From Coriaria nepalensis (Eukaryota; Streptophyta; Magnoliopsida; Cucurbitales; Coriariaceae), in contig CP114483.1 of NCBI GenBank assembly GCA_027186245.1, positions 14,590,220 through 14,654,219 of the forward strand: DNA of 64,000 nt, in the 5' to 3' direction. Positions within the stretch are counted from its first letter, which is position 1; every line of letters begins with the position of its first letter. A program made the position numbers and the translations under genes. The notes beneath the pieces are model-generated. The model made no database searches, was not told the DNA's origin, and saw nothing but the letters and a program-made list of their open reading frames with translations. Below are positions 9,670 to 23,389 of this stretch, piece after piece.

Positions 9670-12612
9670 AAAAAAATACATAGTTGCCTTCAGTAGATCA
9701 ATTGCAAGTTATGCATGAAAGTCGTGTTTTAAATGCGAAAATAGAACTAGTTCGAAGTGCTTTCAAACAATTTAATGATCTAAAAAGACTGAATGATATG
9801 CTCTTTAAGGCTAAAATAATGCATTGTTGTATACGATAGATTAATTGCAGGTTATGTAAGAAAATCATGTTTGAAGGGCAAAAACATAATTCGTTCGAAT
9901 TCATTTATAATGATTTAATGACTAGAAAAGCCTCAATGACATGATTTTAACGCTAAGTAAATGTATAGTTTCCTTCAATAGATCAACTGCAAGTTATGCA
10001 CGAAAGTCATGATTAAAAGGTGAATTTCGTCCGAAGCGATTTAGAATGATTTAATGAGTAAAAGAGATGCAATAATATGACTTTAACACTAAAAAAATGC
10101 ATAGTTGCCTTCAGTAGATCAATTGCAAGTTATGCATGAAAGTCGTGTTTTAAATGCGAAAATAGAACTAGTTCAAAGTGCTTTCAAACAAATTAATGAT
10201 CTAAAAAGACTGAATGATATGCTCTTCAGGCTAAAATAACGCATTGTTGTATTCAATAGATTAATTGCAGGTTATGTAAGAAAATCATGTTTGAAGGGCA
10301 AAAATATAATTCGTTCGAATTCATATATAATGATTTAATGACTCGAAGAGCCTCAATGACATGATTTTAACGCTAAGTAAATGTATAGTTGCCTTCAATA
10401 GATCAACTGCAAGTTATGCATGAAAGTCATGTTTAAAAGGTGAATTTCGTCTGAAGTGATTTAAAATGATTTAATGAGTAAAAGAGATGCAATAATATGA
10501 CTTTAACACTAAAAAAATACATAGTTGCCTTCAGTAGATCAATTGCAAGTTATGCATGAAAGTCGTGTTTTAAATGCGAAAATAGAACTAGTTCGGAATG
10601 CTTTCAAACAAATTAATGATCTAAAAAGACTGAATGATATGCTCTTCAGGCTAAAATAATGCATTGTTGTATTCAATAGATTAATTGCAGGTTATGTAAG
10701 AAAATCATGTTTGAAGGGCAAAAATATAATTCGTTCGAATTCATATATAATGATTTAATGACTCGAAGAGCCTCAATGACATGATTTTAACGCTAAGTAA
10801 ATGTATAGTTGCCTTCAATAGATCAACTGCAAGTTATGCACGAAAGTCATGTTTAAAAGGTGAATTTCGTCTGAAGTGATTTAAAATGATTTAATGAGTA
10901 AAAGAGATGCAATAATATGACTTTAACACTAAAAAAATACATAGTTGCCTTCAGTAGATCAATTGCAAGTTATGCATGAAAGTCGTGTTTTAAATGCGAA
11001 AATAGAAGTAGTTCGGAATGCTTTCAAACAATTTAATGATCTAAAAAGACTGAATGATATGCTCTTTAAGGCTAAAATAATGCATTGTTGTATTCGATAG
11101 ATTAATTGCAGGTTATGTAAGAAAATTATGTTTGAAGGGCAAAAACATAATTCGTTCGAATTCATATATAATGATTTAATGACTAGAAGAGCCTCAATGA
11201 CATGATTTTAACGCTAAGTAAATGTATAGTTACCTTCAATAGATCAACTGCAAGTTATGCACGAAAGTCATGTTTAAAAGGTGAATTTCGTCTGAAGAGA
11301 TTTAAAATGATTTAATGAGTAAAAGAGATGCAATGATATGACTTTAACACTAAAAAATGCATAGTTGCCTTCAGTAGATCAATTGCAAGTTATGCATGAA
11401 AGTCGTGTTTTAAATGCGAAAATAGAACTAGTTCAAAGTGCTTTCAAACAAATTAATGATCTAAAAAGACTGAATGATATGCTCTTCAGGCTAAAATAAT
11501 GCATTGTTGTATTCAATAGATTTATTGCAGGTTATGTAAGAAAACCATGTTTGAAGGGCAAAAATATAATTCGTTCGAATTGATATATAATGATTTAATG
11601 ACTAGAAGAGCCTCAATGACATGATTTTAACGATAAGTAAATGTATAGTTGCCTTCAATAGATCAACTGCAAGTTATGCACGAAAGTCATGTTTAAAAGG
11701 TGAATTTCGCCTGAAGTGATTTAAAATGATTTAATGAGTAAAAGAGATGCAATAATATGACTTTAACACTAAAAAAATACATAGTTGCCTTCAGTAGATC
11801 AATTGCAAGTTAAACATGAAAGTCGTGTTTTAAATGCGAAAATAGAACTAGTTCGGAATGCTTTAAAACAATTTAATGATCTAAAAAGACTGAATGACAT
11901 GCTCTTTAAGGCTAAAATAATGCATTGTTGTATACGATAGATTAATTGCAGGTTATGTAAGAAAATCATGTTTGAAGGGCAAAAACATAATTCGTTCGAA
12001 TTCATTTATAATGATTTAATGACTAGAAAAGCCTCAAAGACATGATTTTAACGCTAAGTAAATGTATAGTTGCCTTCAATAGATCAACTGCAAGTTATGC
12101 ACGAAAGTCATGTTTAAAAGGTGAATTTCGTCTGAAGCGATTTAGAATGATTTAATGAGTAAAAGAGATGCAATAATATGACTTTAACACTAAAAAAATG
12201 CATAGTTGCGTTCAGTAGATCAATTGCAAGTTATGCATGAAAGTCGTGTTTTAAATGCGAAAATAGAATTAGTTCGAAGTGCTTTCAAACAAATTAATGA
12301 TCTGAAAAGACTGAATGATGTGCTCTTTAAGGCTAAAATAATGCATTGTTGTATTCAATAGATTAATTGCAGGTTATGTAAGAAAATCATGTCTGAAGGG
12401 CAAAAATATAATTCGTTCGAATTCATATATAATGATTTAATGACTAGAAGAGCCTGAATGACATGATTTTAATGCTAAGTAAATGTATAGTTGCCTTCAA
12501 TAGATCAACTGCAAGTTATGCACGAAAGTCATGTTTAAAAGGTGAATTTCGTCTGAAGTGATTTAAAATGATTTAATGAGTAAGAGAGATGCAATAATAT
12601 GACTTTAACACT
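9670..12612 (+). repeat. Higher-order repeat 1, second full 7-monomer copy (2943 bp)
   Basis: It follows the previous copy directly with the same a-g order. The d, e, f part (about 10933-12193) is nearly identical to 7990-9250; one visible difference is the lost EcoRI site at about 11580. Monomer a has AGTGCTTTC here where the first copy has AGTGGTTTC, like the a-type copies starting at 4624 and 6727. Monomer c has lost the CAGGTTA mark, so the copies are not clonal throughout. Confidence 0.88.
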
Positions 12613-13453
12613 AAAAAAATACATAGTTGCCTTCAGTAGATCAATTGCAAGTTATGCATGAAAGTCGTGTTTTAAATGCGAAAATAGAACTAGTTCGAAG
12701 TGGTTTTAAACAATTTAATGATCTAAAAAGACTGAATGATATGCTTTTTAAGGCTACAATAATGCATTGTTGTATTCGATAGATTAATTGCAGGTTATGT
12801 AAGAAAATTATGTTTGAAGGGCAAAAACATAATTCGTTCGAATTCATTTATAATGATTTAATGACTAGAAAAGCCTCAATGACATGATTTTAAGGCTAAG
12901 TAAATGTATAGTTGCCTTTAATAGATCAACAGCAAGTTATGCACGAAAGTCATGATTAAAAGGCGAATTTCATCTGAAGTGATTTAGAATGATTTAATGA
13001 GTAAAAGAGATGCAATGATATGACTTTAACACTAAAAAATGCATAGTTGCCTTCAGTAGATCAATTGCAAGTTATGCATGAAAGTCGTGTTTTAAATGCG
13101 AAAATAGAACTAGTTCGAAGTGCTTTCAAACAATTTAATGATCTAAAAAGACTGAATGATATGCTCTTTAGGGCTAAAATAATGCATTGTTGTATTCGAT
13201 AGATTAATTGCAGGTTATGTAAGAAAATCATGTTTGAAAAGCAAAAACATAATTCGTTCGAATTCATTTATAATGATTTAATGACTAGAAAAGCCTCAAT
13301 GACATGATTTTAAGGCTAAGTAAATGTATAGTTGCCTTTAATAGATCAACTGCAAGTTATGCACGAAAGTCATGTTTAAAAGGCGAATTTCATCTGAAGT
13401 GATTTAGAATGATTTAATGAGTAAAAGAGATGCAATGATATGACTTTAACACT

Positions 13454-15134
13454 AAAAAATACATAGTTGCCTTCAGTAGATCAATTGCAAGTTATGCATG
13501 AAAGTCGTGTTTTAAATGCGAAAATAGAACTAGTTCGAAGTGGTTTCAAACAATTTAATGATCTAAAAACACTGAATGATATGCTCTTTAAGGCTAAAAT
13601 AATGCATTGTTGTATTCGATAGATTAATTGCAGGTTATGTAAGAAAATTATGTTTGAAGGGCAAAAACATAATTCGTTCGAATTCATATATAATGATTTA
13701 ATGACTAGAAGAGCCTCAATGACATGATTTTAACGCTAAGTAAATGTATAGTTACCTTCAATAGATCAACTGCAAGTTATGCACGAAAGTCATGTTTAAA
13801 AGGTGAATTTCGTCTGAAGAGATTTAAAATGATTTAATGAGTAAAAGAGATGCAATGATATGACTTTAACACTAAAAAATGCATAGTTGCCTTCAGTAGA
13901 TCAATTGCAAGTTATGCATGAAAGTCGTGTTTTAAATGCGAAAATAGAACTAGTTCAAAGTGCTTTCAAACAAATTAATGATCTAAAAAGACTGAATGAT
14001 ATGCTCTCCAGGCTAAAATAATGCATTGTTGTATTCAATAGATTTATTGCAGGTTATGTAAGAAAACCATGTTTGAAGGGCAAAAATATAATTCGTTCGA
14101 ATTCATATATAATGATTTAATGACTAGAAGAGCCTCAATGACATGATTTTAACGATAAGTAAATGTATAGTTGCCTTCAATAGATCAACTGCAAGTTATG
14201 CACGAAAGTCATGTTTAAAAGGTGAATTTCGCCTGAAGTGATTTAAAATGATTTAATGAGTAAAAGAGATGCAATAATATGACTTTAACACTAAAAAAAT
14301 ACATAGTTGCCTTCAGTAGATCAATTGCAAGTTAAACATGAAAGTCGTGTTTTAAATGCGAAAATAGAACTAGTTCGGAATGCTTTAAAACAATTTAATG
14401 ATCTAAAAAGACTGAATGACATGCTCTTTAAGGCTAAAATAATGCATTGTTGTATACGATAGATTAATTGCAGGTTATGTAAGAAAATCATGTTTGAAGG
14501 GCAAAGACATAATTCGTTCGAATTCATTTATAATGATTTAATGACTAGAAAAGCCTCAAAGACATGATTTTAACGCTAAGTAAATGTATAGTTGCCTTCA
14601 ATAGATCAACTGCAAGTTATGCACGAAAGTCATGTTTAAAAGGTGAATTTCGTCTGAAGCGATTTAGAATGATTTAATGAGTAAAAGAGATGCAATAATA
14701 TGACTTTAACACTAAAAAAATGCTTAGTTGCGTTCAGTAGATCAATTGCAAGTTATGCATGAAAGTCGTGTTTTAAATGCGAAAATAGAATTAGTTCGAA
14801 GTGCTTTCAAACAAATTAATGATCTGAAAAGACTGAATGATGTGCTCTTTAAGGCTAAAATAATGCATTGTTGTATTCAATAGATTAATTGCAGGTTATG
14901 TAAGAAAATCATGTCTGAAGGGCAAAAATATAATTCGTTCGAATTCATATATAATGATTTAATGACTAGAAGAGCCTGAATGACATGATTTTAATGCTAA
15001 GTAAATGTATAGTTGCCTTCAATAGATCAACTGCAAGTTATGCACGAAAGTCATGTTTAAAAGGTGAATTTCGTCTGAAGTGATTTAGAATGATTTAATG
15101 AGTAAAAGAGATGCAATAATATGACTTTAACACT
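13454..15134 (+). repeat. Higher-order repeat 1, partial copy (d' to g)
   Basis: From about the B subunit of the copy starting at 13454, the order d-e-f-g returns: TAGTTACC near 13751, TAACGATAAG near 14153, AAGTTAAACATG near 14332, and GCGTTCAG near 14729. Subunit A of the first copy is of another class (AGTGGTTTC), so the breakpoint lies inside that monomer. The two monomers before it (12613-13453) resemble copies 1 and 3 of the window and replace a, b and c. Confidence 0.8.
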
Positions 15135-18100
15135 AAAAAAATGCATAGTTGCCTTCAGTAGATCAATTGCAAGTTATGCATGAAAGTCTGGTTTTAAATG
15201 CGAAAATAGAACTAGTTCAAAGTGCTTTCAAACAATTTAATGATCTAAAAAGACTGAATGATATGCTCTTTAAGGCTAAAATAATGCATTGTTGTATTCG
15301 ATAGATTAATTGCAGGTTATGCAAGAAAATCATGTTTGAAGGGCAAAAACATAATTCGTTCGAATTCATTTATAATGATTTAATGACTAGAAACGCCACA
15401 ATGACATGATTTTAAGGCTAAGTAATTGTATAGTTGCCTTTAATAGATCAACTGCAAGTTATGCACGAAAGTCATGTTTAAAAGGCGAATTTCATCTGAA
15501 GTTATTTAGAATGATTTAATGAGTAAAAGAGACGCAATGATATGACTTTAACACTAAAAAATGCATAGTTGCCTTCAGTAGATCAATTGCAAGTTATGGA
15601 TGAAAGTCGTGTTTTAAATGCGAAAATAGAACTAGTTCAAAGTGCTCCCAAACAAATTAATGATCTAAAAAGACTGAATGATATGCTCTGCAGGCTAAAA
15701 TAATGCATTGTTGTATTCAATAGATTTATTGCAGGTTATGTAAGAAAATCATGTTTGAAGGGCAAAAATATAATTCGTTCGAATTCATATATAATGACTT
15801 AATGACTAGAAGAGCCTCAATGACATGATTTTAACGCTAAGTAAATGTATAGTTGCCTTCAATAGATCAACTGCAAGTTATGCACGAAAGTCATTTTTAA
15901 AAGGTGAATTTCGTCTGAAGTGATTTAAAATGGTTTAATGAGTAAAAGAGATGCAATAATATGACTTTAACACTAAAAAAATACATAGTTGCCTTCAGTA
16001 GATCAATTGCAAGTTAAGCATGAAAGTCGTGTTTTAAATGCGAAAATAGAACTAGTTCGGAATGCTTTCAAACAATTTAATGATCTAAAAAGACTGAATG
16101 ATATGCTCTTTAAGGCTAAAATAATGCATTGTTGTATACGATAGATTAATTGCAGGTTATGTAAGAAAATCATGTTTGAAGGGCAAAAACATAATTCGTT
16201 CGAATTCATTTATAATGATTTAATGACTAGAAAAGCCTCAAAGACATGATTTTAACGCTAAGTAAATGTATAGTTGCCTTCAATAGATCAACTGCAAGTT
16301 ATGCACGAAAGTCATGTTTAAAAGGTGAATTTCGTCTGAAGCGATTTAGAATGATTTAATGAGTAAAAGAGATGCAATAATATGACTTTAACACTAAAAA
16401 AATGCATAGTTGCCTTCAGTAGATCAATTGCAAGTTATGCATGAAAGTCGTGTTTTAAATGCGAAAATAGAATTAGTTCGAAGTGCTTTCAAACAAATTA
16501 ATGATCTGAAAAGACTGAATGATGTGCTCTTTAAGGCTAAAATAATGCATTGTTGTATTCAATAGATTAATTGCAGGTTATGTAAGAAAATCATGTTTGA
16601 GGGGCAAAAATATAATTCGTTCGAATTCATATGTAACGATTTAATGACTAGAAGAGCCTGAATGACGTGATTTTAATGCTAAGTAAATGTATAGTTGCCT
16701 TCAATAGATCAACTGCAAGTTATGCACGAAAGTCATGTTTAAAAGGTGAATTTCGTCTGAAGTGATTTAGAATGATTTAATGAGTAAAAGAGATGCAATA
16801 ATATGACTTTAACACTAAAAAAATGCATAGTTGCCTTCAGTAGATCAATTGCAAGTTATGCATGAAAGTTGGGTTTTAAATGCGAAAATAGAACTAGTTC
16901 GAAGTGCTTTCAAACAATTTAATGATCTAAAAAGACTGAATGATATGCTCTTTAAGGCTAAAATAATGCATTGTTGTATTCAATAGATTAATTGCAGGTT
17001 ATGTAAGAAAATCATGTTTGAAGGGCAAAAATATAATTCGTTCGAATTCATATGTAACGATTTAATGACTAGAAGAGCCTGAATGACGTGATTTTAATGC
17101 TAAGTAAATGTATAGTTGCCTTCAATAGATCAACTGCAAGTTATGCACGAAAGTCATGTTTAAAAGGTGAATTTCGTCTGAAGTGATTTAGAATGATTTA
17201 ATGAGTAAAAGAGATGCAATAATATGACTTTAACACTAAAAAAATGCATAGTTGCCTTCAGTAGATCAATTGCAAGTTATGCATGAAAGTTGGGTTTTAA
17301 ATGCGAAAATAGAACTAGTTCGAAGTGCTTTCAAACAATTTAATTATCTAAAAAGACTGAATGATATGCTCTTTAAGGCTAAAATAATGCATTGTTGTAT
17401 ACGATAGATTAATTTGCAGGTTATGTAAGAAAATCATGTTTGAAGGGCAAAAACATACTTCGTTCGAATTCATTTATAATGATTTAATGACTACAAAAGC
17501 CTCAATGACATGATTTTAACGCTAAGTAAATGTATAGTTGCCTTCAATAGATCAACTGCAAGTTATGCACGAAAGTCATGATTAAAAGGTGAATTTCGTC
17601 TGAAGCGATTTAGAATGATTTAATGAGTAAAAGAGATGCAATAATATGACTTTAACACTAAAAAAATGCATAGTTGCCTTCAGTAGATCAATTGCAAGTT
17701 ATGCATGAAAGTCGTGTTTTAAATGCGAAAATAGAACTAGATCGAAGTGCTTTCAAACAATTTAACGATCTAAAACGACTGAATGATATGCACTTTAAAG
17801 CTAAAATAATGCATTGTTGTGTTCGATAGATTAATTGCAGGTTATGTAAGAAAATCATGTTTGAAGGGCAAAAACATAATTCGTTCGAATTCATTTATAA
17901 TGATTTAATGACTAGAAAAGTCACAATGACATGATTTTAAGGCTAAGTAAATGTATAGTTGCCTTTAATAGATCAACTGCAAGTTATGCACGAAAGTCAT
18001 GTTTAAAAGGCGAATTTCATCTGAAGTTATTTAGAATGATTTAATGAGTAAAAGAGATGCAATGATATGACTTTAACACTAAAAAATGCATAGTTGCCTT

Positions 18101-19340
18101 CAGTAGATCAATTGCAAGTTATGCATGAAAATCGTGTTTTAAATGCGAAAATAGAATTAGTTCGAAGTGCTTTCAAACAAATTAATGATCTGAAAAGACT
18201 GAATGATGTGCTCTTTAAGGCTAAAATAATGCATTGTTGTATTCAATAGATTAATTGCAGGTTATGTAAGAAAATCATGTTTGAAGGGCAAAAATATAAT
18301 TCGTTCGAATTCATATATAATGATTTAATGACTAGAAGAGCCTCAATGACATGATTTTAACGCTAAGTAAATGTATAATTGCCTTCAATAGATCAACTGC
18401 AAGTTATGCACGAAAGTCATGTTTGAAAGGTGAATTTCGTCTGAAGTGATTTAGAATGATTTAATGAGTAAAAGAGATGCAATAATACGACTTTAACACT
18501 AAAAAAATGCATAGTTGCCTTCAGTAGATCAATTGCAAGTTATGCATGAAAGTCGTGTTTTAAATGCGATAATAGAACTAGTTCGAAGTGCTTTCAAACA
18601 AATCAATGTTCTAAAAAGACTGAATGATATGCTCTTAAGGCTAAAATAATGCATTGTTGTATTCAATAGATTAATTGCAGATTATGTAAGAAAATCATGT
18701 TTGAAGGGAAAAAATATTATTCGTCCGAATTCATACATAATGATTTAATAACTAGAAGAGCCTGAATGACATGATTTTAACGCTAAGTAAATGTATAATT
18801 GCCTTCAATAGATCAACTGCAAGTTATGCACGAAAGTCATGTTTAAAAGGTGACTTTTGTCTGAAGTGATTTAGAATGATTTAATGAGTAAAAGAGATGG
18901 AATAATATGACTTTAACACTAAAAAAATGCATAGTTGCCTTCAGTAGATCAATTGCAAGTTATGCATGAAAGTCGTGTTTTAAATGCGAAAATAGAACTA
19001 GTTCGAAGTGCTTTCAAACAAATTAATGATATAAAAAGACTGAATGATATGCTCTTAAGGCTAAAATAATGCATTGTTGTATTCAATAGATTAATTGCAG
19101 GTTATGTAAGAAAATCATGTTTGAAGGGCAAAAACATAATTCTTTCGAATTCATTTAAAATGATTTAATGACTAGAAAAGCCTCAATGACATGATTTTAA
19201 CGCTAAGTAAATGTATAGTTGCCTTCAATAGATCAACTGCAGGTTATGCACGAAAGTCATATTAAAAAGGTGAATTTCATCTGAAGCGATTTAGAATGAT
19301 TTAATGAGTAAAAGAGATTCAATAATATGACTTTAACACT
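15135..19340 (+). repeat. Mixed monomers without a clear higher-order repeat; class transition
   Basis: About ten monomers hold scattered marks from both classes. Copies near 16399 and 16820 share CATATGTAACG and TGACGTGATTTTAATGCT, and copies near 16820 and 17241 share GTTGGGTTTT, indicating a one-monomer tandem duplication with a breakpoint offset from the unit start. The copy near 17241 has a one-base insertion (AATTTGCAGG, about 17411-17420). No other sequence is present. Confidence 0.7.
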
Positions 19341-21024
19341 AAAAAAATGCATAGTTGCCTTCAATAGATCAATTGCAAGTTATGCATGAAAGTCGTGTTT
19401 TAAATGCGAAAATAGAATTAGTTCGAAGTGCTTTCAAACAAATTAATGATCTGAAAAGACTGAATGATGTGCTCTTTAAGGCTAAAATAATGCATTGTTG
19501 TATTCAATAGATTAATTGCAGGTTATGTAAGAAAATCATGTTTGAAGGGCAAAAATATAATTCGTTTGAATTCATATATAATGATTTAAGGACTAGAAGA
19601 GTCTCAATGACATGATTTTAACGCTAAGTAAATGTATAGTTGCCTTCAATAGATCAACTGCAAGTTATGCACGAAAGTCATGTTTAAAAGGTGAATTTCG
19701 TCTGAAGTGATTTAAAATGATTTAATGAGTAAAAGAGATGCAATAATATGACTTTAACACTAAAAAAATGCATAGTTGCCTTCAGTAGATCAATTGCAAG
19801 TTATGCATGAAAGTCGTGTTTTAAATGCGAAAATAGAATTAGTTCGAAGTGCTTTCAAACAAATTAATTATCTAAAAAGACTGAATGATATGCTCTTTAA
19901 GGCTAAAATAATGCATTGTTGTATTCAATACATTAATTGCAGGTTATGTAAGAAAATCATGTTTGAAGGGCAAAAATATAATTCGTTCGAATTCATATAT
20001 AATGATTTAATGACTAGAAGAGCCTCAATGACATGATTTTAACGCTAAGTAAATGTATAATTGCCTTCAATAGATCAACTGCAAGTTATGCACGAAAGTC
20101 ATGTTTGAAAGGTGAATTTCGTCTGAAGTGATTTAGAATGATTTAATGAGTAAAAGAGATGCAATAATATGACTTTAACACTAAAAAAATGCATAGTTGC
20201 CTTCAGTAGATGAATTGCAAGTTATGCATGAAAGTCGTGTTTTAAATGCGAAAATAGAATTAGTTCGAAGTGCTTTCAAACAAATTAATGATCTGAAAAG
20301 ACTGAATGATGTGCTCTTTAAGGCTAAAATAATGCATTGTTGTATTCAATAGATTAATTGCAGGTTATGTAAGAAAATCATGTTTGAAGGGCAAAAATAT
20401 AATTCGTTCGAATTCATATATAATGATTTAATGACTAGAAGAGTCTCAATGACATGATTTTAACGCTAAGTAAATGTATAGTTGCCTTCAATAGATCAAC
20501 TGCAAGTTATGCACGAAAGTCATGTTTAAAAGGTGAATTTCGTCTGAAGTGATTTAAAATGATTTAATGAGTAAAAGAGATGCAATAATATGACTTTAAC
20601 ACTAAAAAAATGCATAGTTGCCTTCAGTAGATCAATTGCAAGTTATGCATGAAAGTCGTGTTTTAAATGCGAAAATAGAATTAGTTCGAAGTGCTTTCAA
20701 ACAAATTAATGATCTAAAAAGACTGAATGATATGCTCTTTAAGGCTAAAATAATGCATTGTTGTATTCAATACATTAATTGCAGGTTATGTAAGAAAATC
20801 ATGTTTGAAGGGCAAAAATATAATTCGTTCGAATTCATATATAATGATTTAATGACTAGAAGAGCCTCAATGACATGATTTTAACGCTAAGTAAATGTAT
20901 AATTGCCTTCAATAGATCAACTGCAAGTTATGCACGAAAGTCATGTTTGAAAGGTGAATTTCGTCTGAAGTGATTTAGAATGATTTAATGAGTAAAAGAG
21001 ATGCAATAATATGACTTTAACACT
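19341..21024 (+). repeat. Two-monomer higher-order repeat, two copies of 842 bp
   Basis: Blocks 19341-20182 and 20183-21024 have the same pair. The first monomer has GATGTGCTC and AGAGTCTCAATG. The second has GATATGCTCTTT, CAATACATT and TATAATTGCC. I see only a handful of differences between them, for instance CGTTTGAATTC versus CGTTCGAATTC, and TTATCTA versus GATCTA. Confidence 0.82.
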
Positions 21025-22857
21025 AAAAAAATGCATAGTTGCCTTCAGTAGATCAATTGCAAGTTATGCATGAAAGTCGTGTTTTAAATGCGAAAATAGA
21101 ATTAGTTCGAAGCGCTTTCAAACAAATTAATGATCTAAAACGACTGAATGATATGCTCTTTAAGGCTAAAATAATGCATTGTTGTATTCAATACATTAAT
21201 TGCAGGTTATGTAAGAAAATCATGTTTGAAGGGCAAAAATATAATTCGTCCGAATTCATATATAATGATTTAATGACTAAAAGAGCCTCAATGACATGAT
21301 TTTAACGCTAAGTAAATGTATAGTTGCCTTCAATAGATCAACTGCAGGTTATGCACGAAAGTCATATTTAAAAGGTGAATTTCATCTGAAGCGATTTAGA
21401 AGGATTTAATGAGTAAAAGAGATTCAATAATATGACTTTAACACTAAAAAAATGCATAGTTGCGTTCAGTAGATCAATTGCAAGTTATGCATGAAAGTCG
21501 TGTTTTAAATGCGAAAATAGAATTAGTTCGAAGTGCTTTCAAACAAATTAATGATCTAAAACGACTGAATGATATGCTCTTTAAGGCTAAAATAATGCAT
21601 TGTTGTACTCAATACATTAATTGCAGGTTATGTAAGAAAATCATGTTTGATGGGCAAAAATATAATTCGTCCGAATTCATATATAATGATTTAATAACTA
21701 GAAGAGCCTGAATGACATGATTTTAACGCTAAGTAAATGTATAGTTGCCTTCAATAGATCAACTGCAAGTTATGCACGAAAGTCATGTTTGAAAGGTGAA
21801 TTTCGTCTGAAGTGATTTAGAATGATTTAATGAGTAAAAGAGATGCAATAATATGACTTTAACACTAAAAAAATGCATAGTTGCCTTCAGTAGATCAATT
21901 GCAAGTTATGCATGAAAGTCGTGTTTTAAATGCGAAAATAGAATTAGTTCGAAGTGCTTTCAAACAAATTAATGATCTGGAAAGACTGAATGATGTGCTC
22001 TTTAAGGCTAAAATAATGCATTGTTGTATTCAATAGATTAATTGCAGGTTATGTAAGAAAATCATGTTTGAAGGGCAAAAATATAATTCGTTCGAATTCA
22101 TATATAATGATTTAATGACTAGAAGAGCCTCAATGACATGATTTTAACGCTAAGTAAATGTATAGTTGCCTTCAATAGATCAACTGCAAGTTATGCACGA
22201 AAGTCATGTTTGAAAGGTGAATTTCGTCTGAAGTGATTTAGAATGATTTAATGAGTAAAAGAGATGCAATAATATGACTTTAACACTAAAAAATGCATAG
22301 TTGCCTTCAGTAGATCAATTGCAAGTTATGCATGAAAGTTGTGTTTTAAATGCGAAAATAGAACTAGTTCGAAGTGCTTTCAAACAAATTAATGATCTAA
22401 AAAGACTGAATGATATGCACTTAAGGCTAAAATAATGCATTGTTGTATTCAATAGATTAATTGCAGGTTATGTAAGAAAATCAAGTTTGAAGGGCAAAAA
22501 TATAATTCGTTCGAATTCATATATAATGATTTAATGACTAGAAGAGCCTCAATGACATGATTTTAACGCTAAGTAAATGTATAGTTGCCTTCAATAGATC
22601 AACTGCAAGTTATGCACGAAAGTCATGTTTAAAAGGTGAATTTCGTCTGAAGTGATTTAAAATGATTTAATGAGTAAAAGAGATGCAATAATCTGACTTT
22701 AACACTAAAAAAATGCATAGTTGCCTTCAGTAGATCAATTGCAAGTTATGCATGAAAGTCGTGTTTTAAATGCGAAAATAGAATTAGTTCGAAGTGCTTT
22801 CAAACAAATTAATGATCTCAAAAGACTGAATGATATGCTCTTTAAGGCTAAAATAAT

Positions 22858-22858
22858 A
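22858..22858 (+). other. 17 bp deletion within subunit B
   Basis: The copy starting near 22703 reads AAAATAAT followed directly by ACATTAATTGCAGG. Neighbours have 17 extra bases between these (GCATTGTTGTATTCAAT). The deleted segment ends in AAT and is preceded by AAT, which fits slippage between short direct repeats. I noticed this variant only once, so it seems not to have been amplified. Confidence 0.9.
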
Positions 22859-23389
22859 CATTAATTGCAGGTTATGTAAGAAAATCATGTTTGAAGGGCA
22901 AAAATATAATTCGTTCGAATTCATATATAATGATTTAATGACTAGAAGAGCCTCAATGACATGATTTTAACGCTAAGTAAATGTATAATTGCCTTCAATA
23001 GATCAACTGCAAGTTATGCACGAAAGTCATGTTTAAAAGGTGACTTTCGTCTGAAGGGATTTAGAATGATTTAATGAGTAAAAGAGATGCAATAATATGA
23101 CTTTAACAATAAAAAAATGCATAGTTGCCTTCAGTAGATCAATTGGAAGTTATGCATGAAAGTCGTGTTTTAAATGCGAAAATAGAACTAGTTCGAAGTG
23201 CTTTCAAACAAATTAATGGTCTAAAAAGACTGAATGATAATCTCTTAAGGCTAAAATAATGCATTGTTGTATTCAATAGATTAATTGCAGGTTATGTAAG
23301 AAAATCATGTTTAAAGGGCAAAAACATAATTCTTTCGAATTCATTTAAAATGATTTAATGACTAGAAAAGCCTCAATGACATGATTTTA

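Larger units (their letters stand above)
1..18080 (+). repeat. Left array domain: mixture of two monomer classes
   Basis: Copies 1 to 43 alternate between two classes. One has CAATTTAATGATC, TTCGATAG or TACGATAG, and ACATAATTCG; the other has CAAATTAATGATC, TTCAATAG and ATATAATTCG. From 18081 on almost every copy has CAAATT and TTCAATAG. The first class also tends to carry CTAGAAAAGCC in B. The switch is gradual between about 16.4 and 18.1 kb, where hybrid copies occur, for example the copy starting near 16820 with CAATTT in A but ATATAATTCG in B. Confidence 0.85.
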
